From positions 1,178,001 through 1,242,000 of the forward strand of contig NZ_CP022464.2 in the NCBI RefSeq assembly GCF_002234575.2: 64,000 nt of DNA, in the 5' to 3' direction. Both the position numbers and the translations under genes were made by a program. The DNA is from Enterocloster bolteae (GTDB lineage Bacteria > Bacillota > Clostridia > Lachnospirales > Lachnospiraceae). This document shows, piece after piece, positions 52,173 through 59,379 of the stretch. Position 1 is the first letter of the stretch, and every line of letters begins with the position of its first letter. The notes below the pieces were generated by a model. That model was not told the origin of the DNA, made no database searches, and saw only the letters and a program-made list of their open reading frames with translations.

Positions 52173-52509
52173 TAGATAGTCTTTTTTCTCCTGGGGAGAA
52201 CTTATAACAAGATTCTTATTAGGCTCCTGTATGTAAGCGGATGCTTCCTGAGCCGTATGCCTTTTATCAATAAAACATGCAAAATTTTCATGGCAGCCAG
52301 GGGATGCCTTACTTAGATTTCCAACTTAACAGCAGTAGTTGGAGGTTTATCTATCCATAAATGAAAATCAGCAGCATCCGGCAGCTGAATTAGCGGAAAA
52401 CCGGGGAATGGGGAAAGCTTGGCAGAACAGATTTTGGAACATGTTACCCGGAAGGGGACAGACTATGGTAAAATGAAATCATCAAATAAGCATGGAGCGC
52501 AGGAGGATT

Positions 52510-53724
52510 ATGAAAAAAGGTATATTGATATGTGTGCTGATTGCCGGTGTGCTGGTGTCCACCGGATGTTCCGGGAGCCGTGTGAAGGCTCCTGAGCGGG
52601 TGTTTGAACCTGAAGAGGCATTTTTTGAGATTCCCCACAGCAGCTTTGAAGCGGAGTGGCTGGAGGGAGGCATGAAGGATGAGGACGGCCATGTCTATGA
52701 GGAGGTCTATGATTTTGTTCTGGCCATGGACAGGGCGGTGATTCCCTACACTGTGTCCGGAAAGCTGATCCAGACCTGTGAATATAACCCCTCTGAGGGC
52801 AGCTGGAATGTGGAGCGCCGCACAGAGGACGTAACCCAGGAAATGGATCTCACCAAGTACCGCTGGAAGCTGGAAAATGATCCTGTGTACGAATACACGG
52901 AGACTTTCATCAAAACCGGTCCCAATACCTTTGAGACCGGGGAGCCGGATCATCCCACGGGTATTTATTTTACAGTGGATATCTTGTCCGGCGGCACGAA
53001 TCTGAAGGATGAGAGCGGGAGGACCAACCTGCCTGGCGGACAGTGGACCGCCAGACTCTATCTTGAATCCGACAACCTTTTGGGGGGTAACTTCAAGGGG
53101 GAGGCGGCCATTGATTTGCTGGGCGGTTTTTACGGCTACAATGATTTGCGGTGGGTGGTGACCATTGATGAGCTAAAGCGTGTGGAAAAGGAGCTGAATA
53201 CCACGGATGAGGAACGGGCCAATGAGCTGCAGGAGGGATTCAGAAAGTCATTTCCAGAGGCAGACAGCTTCGAGGTCATGGATTTTGAACTTATACAGGA
53301 CTGCAATAAGGAGCTGGCTTCCTCAGACTTCGGCGATGTGGGTGTGGACGCGGCGGCAGCTGCAAAGGACAGGGACGGCGCATTGATGGGCTGGGTGGTG
53401 AATGCCCATTCAAAGGACAGTTACATGGGAAATGTGGCTGTCTCCGTGGCGTTTGAGAGCGGCGGCACCATCCGCGGCCTGGAGTTCCTGGTGCTGGAGG
53501 ATACGCCCGGACTGGGCATGAGAGCCAGTGAGGATGTCTTTAAGGAACAGTTTGAAGGAAAGGGCAGAGAGGCTTTGACTGTGACGGATTCCGGGAATCC
53601 CGGGGATTCGCAGATAGACGCCATCAGCGGGGCAACCATTACGTCCAAAGCGGTCACAAACGCAGTCAATGGGGCCATGTACTATGTACATCATTACACA
53701 GAAGCAGGAGAGCAGGCCTTGTAA
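52510..53724 (+). CDS. FMN-binding lipoprotein (RnfG/NqrC-like flavin domain)
   Basis: An exported lipoprotein of 404 aa. The signal peptide ends at lipobox STGC (C20). An unassigned N-terminal domain (about residues 25-240) precedes an FMN_bind domain whose end has DAISGATITS near residue 375. In RnfG/NqrC-like proteins the Thr of the SGAT motif carries covalent FMN. It may take part in extracellular electron transfer, but no ApbE flavin transferase or partner gene is nearby. ATG 52510 after AGGAGG is preferred over an earlier in-frame ATG. Confidence 0.85.
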   Translation: MKKGILICVLIAGVLVSTGCSGSRVKAPERVFEPEEAFFEIPHSSFEAEWLEGGMKDEDGHVYEEVYDFVLAMDRAVIPYTVSGKLIQTCEYNPSEGSWNVERRTEDVTQEMDLTKYRWKLENDPVYEYTETFIKTGPNTFETGEPDHPTGIYFTVDILSGGTNLKDESGRTNLPGGQWTARLYLESDNLLGGNFKGEAAIDLLGGFYGYNDLRWVVTIDELKRVEKELNTTDEERANELQEGFRKSFPEADSFEVMDFELIQDCNKELASSDFGDVGVDAAAAAKDRDGALMGWVVNAHSKDSYMGNVAVSVAFESGGTIRGLEFLVLEDTPGLGMRASEDVFKEQFEGKGREALTVTDSGNPGDSQIDAISGATITSKAVTNAVNGAMYYVHHYTEAGEQAL

Positions 53725-53819
53725 CTGTTTTGCACCCGCACCGGCTGAACGGCTGCATTTGCGCATCCGCCTGCATGCAGGAGTCCAATAAAAATCTCCT
53801 GAATATTATATAATAACCT

Positions 53820-53864
53820 AAATATCGCCTGCCGGCGCGAGCACGGTGCGGCGATATTTTTTGT
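53820..53864 (+). terminator. Terminator of the FMN lipoprotein gene
   Basis: AATATCGCC (53821-53829) pairs perfectly with GGCGATATT (53850-53858), with further pairing inside, and is followed by a T tract. Confidence 0.8.
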
Positions 53865-53981
53865 GCTGTAAAAGGCATGGCACATAGGTATGTCCTTCTG
53901 TTCATATATTAATGATAGGGGAGTGCCGTGACACAGGTAAGCTTCCCATGTCAGCATACAGGAAGGAGGGGATTGGATTTT

Positions 53982-54935
53982 GTGAATAAACGCATCATAT
54001 GGGCGGCCCTTACCGGGCTCATGGTGCCTTATGTAGGGACCCTTGCATGGACAGGCACAATCCGGGGAGAGGAGCTGCGCTATGAGCAGCAGAAGGAAAT
54101 ATCCGGCAGACGGCGGATTCTTTTGGACCGGACCAGCGGCTCCTACTATATGGATATGGAGGAATACCTGCCCGGAGTTATTGCCAGGCAGATACCGGTG
54201 GAGTACGAGCCGGAAGCACTGAAAGCCCAGGCCATTATTGCCAGGACATACATATGCAGGCAGATGGAGGGCACCGGGGATGGGGAGGAGATAGCGGAAT
54301 CCGCCCTGGATATGGATTATCTGGAGGCGGACCAGTTAAAAAAGCTGTGGGGTTCCAGCCGGTTCCCGGAATATTACAAAAAACTGGAGGACGCGGTCAA
54401 GGCCACCTCCGGCATTGTCATGACCTACGAGGGAAAATGCATTGACCCCATGTATTGCAGGGCCACAGCGGGCATGACCAGGCAGGGGGATTTTACTCAT
54501 CCCTATCTCCAGACCGTGGACTGTCCCGGGGACGTGGAGGCAGAGGGATACATGCAGATGCTTTCCTTTTCCAGGGAGTCGTTTGTGTCGGATATCAACA
54601 GCATACCGGCCGGGGAATCCGGCTCCAGGACCATTGAGGCATCCCAGGTACCGGACACCATACAGATTGTGTCCAGGGACGATGCCGGGTATGTGGATAC
54701 CGTGCAGATTGGCAGCGCGGGCTATACAGGCGAGGAGGTACAGTATGCCCTGGGCCTGGCTTCCTCCTGCTTTGTGCTGGAGCCCTATGAGGACGGAATC
54801 AGGGCAGTGGTGAAGGGTATCGGGCACGGCTACGGGCTGAGTCAGGCCACTGCCAACGAGAAAGCAAAGGAGGGATGGAAGGCCGAAGATATCCTTGGAT
54901 ATTTTTATAAAAATATTGCTTTCATTTCTGAATAA
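53982..54935 (+). CDS. spoIID: Stage II sporulation protein D (SpoIID)
   Basis: A membrane-anchored sporulation protein of 317 aa. An N-terminal membrane segment precedes the SpoIID domain, with EYLPGVIARQIP near residue 60, YEPEALKAQAIIARTYI, and GHGYGLSQATANEKAKEGW near the C-terminus. In B. subtilis it digests peptidoglycan during engulfment. The residue matching the catalytic Glu of the SEMP motif is Gln here (ARQIP). The start is GTG 53982 after GGAGGGG. The adjacent SpoIIQ-like gene is the classic engulfment partner. Confidence 0.9.
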   Translation: MNKRIIWAALTGLMVPYVGTLAWTGTIRGEELRYEQQKEISGRRRILLDRTSGSYYMDMEEYLPGVIARQIPVEYEPEALKAQAIIARTYICRQMEGTGDGEEIAESALDMDYLEADQLKKLWGSSRFPEYYKKLEDAVKATSGIVMTYEGKCIDPMYCRATAGMTRQGDFTHPYLQTVDCPGDVEAEGYMQMLSFSRESFVSDINSIPAGESGSRTIEASQVPDTIQIVSRDDAGYVDTVQIGSAGYTGEEVQYALGLASSCFVLEPYEDGIRAVVKGIGHGYGLSQATANEKAKEGWKAEDILGYFYKNIAFISE

Positions 54936-54957
54936 GTAGCCTTGGTTTGGTAAGAAT
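54930..54957 (+). promoter_or_regulatory. Candidate sigma-F promoter of spoIIQ
   Basis: GGTAAGAAT (54949-54957) fits the sigma-F/G -10 pattern GGNRANANT exactly. GAATA at 54930-54934, 14 bp upstream, resembles the -35 pattern imperfectly. In B. subtilis spoIIQ is under sigma-F control. Confidence 0.4.
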
Positions 54958-54975
54958 AGTACCGAGGTGATAAAC

Positions 54976-55731
54976 GTGAAAGAGAAAGTAAACCAGATGT
55001 TCAAGGATAAGCTGTTTCTTGTCATGCTAGTGTTAGGCCTGCTGACTATAGTAGCCGCAGCAGGAGTGATTACCGTACAAAGAGGAAAAGGTAATGAGAC
55101 GAATCCATACCTTGAAGTGCCCCAGCCAGAAATGATTGCCCAGGAGACCGCACCGGAAATGCCGCAGGTGGCAGGTGCCTCCGATGCGGCAAAAGAGACA
55201 CAAAAGAGCGAGCCGGCTCCTACCAAGGCAGCCGTGGCCCAGAACGCCAACCAGGGAAATGATCTGGCGGCGGAAGCTGGAGCGGGAAAGGATGCAGCTG
55301 ATGCGCTGGTGCTGAATTTTACAGATACCAGCAAGATGGAATGGCCTGTAAAGGGAAATGTGCTTCTGGACTACAGCATGGACCAGACCATTTATTTCCC
55401 TACCCTGGACCAGTACAAATGCAATCCCGGCCTTGTAATCCAGTCTGATGTGAGTACTCCGGTGGGTGCCCCGGCCAATGCCAGGATACTGGAAGTTGGC
55501 TCCAATGAGGAAATCGGAAATTACGTTGTCATGGACCTTGGCAATGAGTACACAGCCACCTGCGGCCAGTTAAAGGAAGTCTGCGCGGCAGAGGGCGAGT
55601 ATCTGAAAAAGGGACAGACCCTGGGCTACGTGTCAGAGCCTACAAAGTATTATTCCGTGGAAGGCGTCAATGTATTCTTTGAGCTGAAGCATCAGGATAA
55701 GACGGTGGACCCCTTAGATTATATGGAATAG
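54976..55731 (+). CDS. spoIIQ: SpoIIQ-like protein with degenerate LytM (M23) domain
   Basis: A membrane-anchored protein of 251 aa. An N-terminal membrane segment (about residues 12-35) precedes an Ala/Glu-rich linker and a C-terminal LytM-type domain (about residues 115-251). The zinc-binding His residues of active M23 enzymes are missing: the segments read GLVIQSDVSTPVG and VNVFFELKHQ. It probably acts as a structural engulfment partner rather than a peptidase, as in B. subtilis. GTG 54976 is preferred, with GAGGTG just upstream. Confidence 0.88.
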   Translation: MKEKVNQMFKDKLFLVMLVLGLLTIVAAAGVITVQRGKGNETNPYLEVPQPEMIAQETAPEMPQVAGASDAAKETQKSEPAPTKAAVAQNANQGNDLAAEAGAGKDAADALVLNFTDTSKMEWPVKGNVLLDYSMDQTIYFPTLDQYKCNPGLVIQSDVSTPVGAPANARILEVGSNEEIGNYVVMDLGNEYTATCGQLKEVCAAEGEYLKKGQTLGYVSEPTKYYSVEGVNVFFELKHQDKTVDPLDYME

Positions 55732-55777
55732 GGTCCGGAACATTATCGGGAAAACGTAAATAGCGGAAAGTAATCCG

Positions 55778-55820
55778 GGAAGAGCAGAAAGCAGACAGAT
55801 GTTTTCTGTTCTTCCTTTTT
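55778..55820 (+). terminator. Terminator of the spoIID-spoIIQ region
   Basis: GGAAGAGCAGAAA (55778-55790) pairs with TTTCTGTTCTTCC (55803-55815, one G-U pair), followed by TTTTT. Confidence 0.85.
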
Positions 55821-55926
55821 GCACGTAAAATAAGGGAAAAACCGCCTCATAACAAGAAAGTACCATCCCGGAATGAAAGTACAACTCAGAAAAACACGAA
55901 AGTATTCCTCCGGCATTGATTGCAAA

Positions 55927-55956
55927 TTGACTAAAAACCCTGCGGTATTGTATGAT
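55927..55956 (+). promoter_or_regulatory. Promoter of the GH106-like operon
   Basis: TTGACT, an 18-bp spacer and TATGAT lie about 100 bp before the receptor gene. The rest of this 320-bp gap holds only the preceding terminator. Confidence 0.6.
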
Positions 55957-56053
55957 TGGGCTGTACAAATTGAACATGCAAGCTTGCAGCATATGTGAAA
56001 TGGTAGAAAAGCAGGATAAACAGAGAGAAAACATAGTGTATAGGAGGATTATG

Positions 56054-57400
56054 ATGAATAAGAAAATGATTGCGCTTTTAACCTGTGCGGCCATGTCCGC
56101 GTCAGCCATGACAGGATGCGCTTCTTCAAATGCAGGAGCATCCGGTGAGGGAAATACAGCGGCAGCAGGGGACGGCAGCGGAAAGGTTACCATAAAGGTA
56201 CTGGACAATTACGGAGGAATGGTGGAGGAGATGATTTCCGTATATGAAAAACTAAACCCGGAAGTAAACATTGAGTATGAGTATGTTCCATCGGACTCCT
56301 ACTATTCTAAATTTACGGCGCTGAATGTGGCAAACGAACTGCCGGATGTGGTCATGACCAACTCCCAGTTCATCGGGGACCAGGTGCAGAGCGGCCTGCT
56401 GGTGGACCTGACTGACGCAGTGGAAAACGGACAGAATTATGAGAAGGATGCAAACTGGGGAGAGACGATCAACCCCACTCTGTTAAGCAACTGTAAGGCT
56501 ACCCTTAAGGCAATTGGTTCCGACTATGCGGACAAGCTGTACGGCGTGCCCTTTACCATGACTACGGTGGCTGTTATCTACGATAAGAATGTATATAAGG
56601 AATTGGGACTGAATGTGCCGTCCACATGGGAAGAGTTTGAGAAAAACTGCGAGGCCATAAAGGCAGCAGGCAAGATTCCTGTATCCATGCAGCAGCAGAA
56701 CATGGACTGGTGGCCGAGAATCTTCTGGGACCAGTACTGCCGTGAGGAGCTGGACGCCAATCCCAACGCCTTTGAGGACGGTTCCATGACCTTTTCTTCT
56801 GAGAGCGTGAAAAAGGGCCTTGAAAAGTTCAAATATATGTGGGACCAGGGATGGTTCCCGGAGTCAGGCCTTACCGGCAACAGGGAGACCATGCAGCAGC
56901 TCTTTGTGCAGAAGGAACTGGTGCAGGTTATGCTGCAGCCGAACTACCTTTCCTACCTGACGGAAAATGTGCCTGAGGGAGTGGAGCTGGCTTCCTATGC
57001 CCTGCCGGGCGTGGAGGGAAAGCCAGCCAGATGTCTGGGCGGATCCAGCAGTATCTGGGCAGTGACCAATTCCTCTAAGCACCAGGAGGAGGCCATCGAG
57101 TTCGTGAAGTTCATGACATCCAAGACTGCGTTTTCGGAAGATTACGCAAAGTTCATCAACCCCGGACTTACCAATTTTGAGCTGACCAGCGACAACGAGG
57201 CCATGCAGGGATATATTGATGCAGGCAAAAACGGTTTCATCCCCGACATCTATGTGCCGGTGAACATAACCACGGAAATCCAGAACACGTTCCTGACGGA
57301 TCTGGAGCCCAATTACCTATTAGGCACCTATGACATAGATTATGTGACGGATCAGCTGAACCAGCTCTATGAGGAGACCTATCTGTCCAACCTGAACTGA
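56054..57400 (+). CDS. CUT1 ABC transporter substrate-binding lipoprotein (GH106-like operon)
   Basis: A family 1 receptor of 448 aa with a signal peptide ending at lipobox MTGC (C22) and a short Ser/Gly/Ala linker. PSTWEEFEKNCEAIKAAG near residue 185 is typical of oligosaccharide receptors. ATG 56054 lies six bases after AGGAGG; the ATG three bases earlier is less well spaced. The downstream glycosidase suggests a rhamnose-containing or other complex glycoside as ligand. Confidence 0.9.
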   Translation: MNKKMIALLTCAAMSASAMTGCASSNAGASGEGNTAAAGDGSGKVTIKVLDNYGGMVEEMISVYEKLNPEVNIEYEYVPSDSYYSKFTALNVANELPDVVMTNSQFIGDQVQSGLLVDLTDAVENGQNYEKDANWGETINPTLLSNCKATLKAIGSDYADKLYGVPFTMTTVAVIYDKNVYKELGLNVPSTWEEFEKNCEAIKAAGKIPVSMQQQNMDWWPRIFWDQYCREELDANPNAFEDGSMTFSSESVKKGLEKFKYMWDQGWFPESGLTGNRETMQQLFVQKELVQVMLQPNYLSYLTENVPEGVELASYALPGVEGKPARCLGGSSSIWAVTNSSKHQEEAIEFVKFMTSKTAFSEDYAKFINPGLTNFELTSDNEAMQGYIDAGKNGFIPDIYVPVNITTEIQNTFLTDLEPNYLLGTYDIDYVTDQLNQLYEETYLSNLN

Positions 57401-57407
57401 CACAGGG

Positions 57408-57527
57408 CATAACCGCAGGCAGTATAACCATAGGCGATATAACTGCAGGCGATATAACTGCAGGCGATATAACTGCAGGCCGTATAACCGCAGGAAGTAT
57501 AACCGCAGGCAGCATCATCACAGGCAG
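57408..57527 (+). repeat. 15-bp tandem repeat between receptor and permease genes
   Basis: Eight units close to YATAACYGCAGGCRR run without gaps; units three and four are identical. The array lies between genes of one operon and encodes nothing on the plus strand. Confidence 0.9.
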
Positions 57528-57568
57528 TTTCACCAGACATAGCCCGGAAATCAGGCTGTAAGGCAAGG

Positions 57569-57600
57569 CGGCGCAGGAACAGGCACAGGTTCCTGCGCCG
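57569..57600 (+). other. Perfect intercistronic hairpin after the repeat array
   Basis: CGGCGCAGGAAC (57569-57580) pairs perfectly with GTTCCTGCGCCG (57589-57600) around an 8-nt loop. No T run follows, so mRNA stabilisation or partial attenuation between receptor and permease is more likely than full termination. Confidence 0.7.
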
Positions 57601-57639
57601 TATCTGGCAATGCCCGTCCCAATAGGAGGAGATATAACA

Positions 57640-58539
57640 ATGAAATCATCCCAAACATTAAAAGAAAGAAAGGAAATGATGACAGCGCTGGCCCTGATTG
57701 CCCCCACCATCATTGTCATGGTCATTTTCCTTTACATACCCTTTGTTAACGCGCTGCAGACCAGTTTTTACAAGTACAATGGTCTGGGAGCCCTGGAACA
57801 TTTTGTGGGGCTTAAGAATTATGCCAAGGTACTGGCGGACCCCAAGTTTGTCCGTTCCCTGTGGAACACATTTTACCTTATCATGGTCAGCTTTCTTGCC
57901 ATTCCCATCGGGTTTGTGTTTGCCTATATCCTGTATGTGGGCGTACCGGGCAAGAAAATCTTCAATGCGGGTCTGTTTATCCCCTATCTGATATCCATGG
58001 TGGTGGTGGGATGTATATGGAGAATCATCTATGACCCAACCATCGGACCGGTGGACCAGTTCCTTAAGATGGCAGGACTGGGAAAGTATGCAAAGGCCTG
58101 GCTCAGCCGTCCTGAGACAGCCCTTTGGGCCATTGCGGTTACCTGGATATGGCGCTCCCAGCCATTTAATATGCTGATTATGTATGCCAATATCACAAAA
58201 ATGCCTGAGGATTTCCTGGAGGCGGCCCAGATTGACGGCGCTAATTTCCGGCAGAAGCTGTTTTACATTATCATCCCCTATTTAAAGCCCACCTTCGCGG
58301 TGCTGGCCATGCTGACCGTAACCAACGGACTCAGGCTCTTTGACCTGATATGGGTCATGACCCAGGGCGGACCGGGAGGCGCCTCCGACGTCATGACATC
58401 CTATATTTACACAAAGGCATTTACAAACAGGGACTTCGGCGCTGGTACGGCTGCCTCCGTCATACTGATGCTTATTATGGTGGCGATTATGGCGGTTAAA
58501 ACCATTGTCCAGAAGAAAAGGGCAGGGAGGGCTTTATGA
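57640..58539 (+). CDS. CUT1 ABC transporter permease (MalF type, GH106-like operon)
   Basis: A six-segment permease of 299 aa with EAA loop FLEAAQIDGANFRQKLFYII near residue 205. The start is ATG 57640 after AGGAGGAGA; a longer in-frame reading from 57610 is less likely. Its stop overlaps the start of the next permease. Confidence 0.92.
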   Translation: MKSSQTLKERKEMMTALALIAPTIIVMVIFLYIPFVNALQTSFYKYNGLGALEHFVGLKNYAKVLADPKFVRSLWNTFYLIMVSFLAIPIGFVFAYILYVGVPGKKIFNAGLFIPYLISMVVVGCIWRIIYDPTIGPVDQFLKMAGLGKYAKAWLSRPETALWAIAVTWIWRSQPFNMLIMYANITKMPEDFLEAAQIDGANFRQKLFYIIIPYLKPTFAVLAMLTVTNGLRLFDLIWVMTQGGPGGASDVMTSYIYTKAFTNRDFGAGTAASVILMLIMVAIMAVKTIVQKKRAGRAL

Positions 58540-59369
58540 TGAATAAGAAAAATGTATATAAATTATTTCTGTTTCTTTTTATGCTGCTGGCATTTTTTAT
58601 ATCCGTATACCCTCTTTTGTGGGTGGTCATCCAGTCCCTTAAGACAGAGACTGAGTTTTTGAAGAGTATCTGGACCCTGCCGGCCAGGCTCAATTTCCAA
58701 AACTATGCCACGGCCTGGAACGATGCCGGCATGTCCCGGTATTTCATGAACAGCGTGGTGGTTACCCTGGTAACCACTGCCGTGAACCTGGTGTTTGTCA
58801 CCTGCGCCGGATATGCCTTTGCAAAGCTTACATTTCCGGGCAAGACCTTCTTTTATTACATGATCATCTTCAATCTGCTGATACCCACGGCTATTATTCT
58901 GCTCCCCATGTTTACCATGGTGAACCGGATGCATCTGGTCAATACCCTTCCGGCCCTGGTATTTCCTTATTTCCAGGGGTTTGCTCCCATGGGACTGATT
59001 ATCTGCCGGAACTATTTTGAGGATCTGCCCGATGAGTTAATGGAGGCGGGGAAGCTGGACGGATGCAGCAACATGCAGGTGTTCCGCAAAATCATGCTGC
59101 CCCTGGCAAAGCCCATCCTGGCCACCATGGCCATTCTCTCGGCCATGCAGGTGTGGAATGAATACCTGTGGGCTCTGACCTCCATTACGGACGAGAGCAA
59201 ATATACGCTTTCTGTGGGTGTGGCCCTGTTCAATAAGAAAACGGAGACAGTGGGTTATACTCCTGTGTTTGCAGCCCTGTCCATCAGCGCTCTTGTGATT
59301 GTGGTGGTATACCTGTGTATGCAGAAGAATTTTGTTAAGTCCATTGCCGCCGGTGCGGTGAAGGGATAG
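58536..59369 (+). CDS. CUT1 ABC transporter permease (MalG type, GH106-like operon)
   Basis: The second permease, 277 aa, with six membrane segments and EAA loop LMEAGKLDGCSNMQVFRKIM near residue 170. Two adjacent ATG codons (58536 and 58539) follow GGGAGG; the first overlaps the preceding stop codon, so translation is coupled. The glycosidase gene starts ten bases after its stop. No ATPase gene is present. Confidence 0.92.
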   Translation: MMNKKNVYKLFLFLFMLLAFFISVYPLLWVVIQSLKTETEFLKSIWTLPARLNFQNYATAWNDAGMSRYFMNSVVVTLVTTAVNLVFVTCAGYAFAKLTFPGKTFFYYMIIFNLLIPTAIILLPMFTMVNRMHLVNTLPALVFPYFQGFAPMGLIICRNYFEDLPDELMEAGKLDGCSNMQVFRKIMLPLAKPILATMAILSAMQVWNEYLWALTSITDESKYTLSVGVALFNKKTETVGYTPVFAALSISALVIVVVYLCMQKNFVKSIAAGAVKG

Positions 59370-59379
59370 GAGGAAGGGT

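Noticed and set aside
52067..52345. Minus-strand open frame of about 80 codons next to the M42 gene
   Set aside because: It has no start codon or ribosome-binding site, includes the M42 terminator stem and resembles nothing I recognise. A decayed gene cannot be excluded.
57408..57527. Tandem array considered as a CRISPR
   Set aside because: The 15-bp units abut without spacers, so this is a minisatellite.
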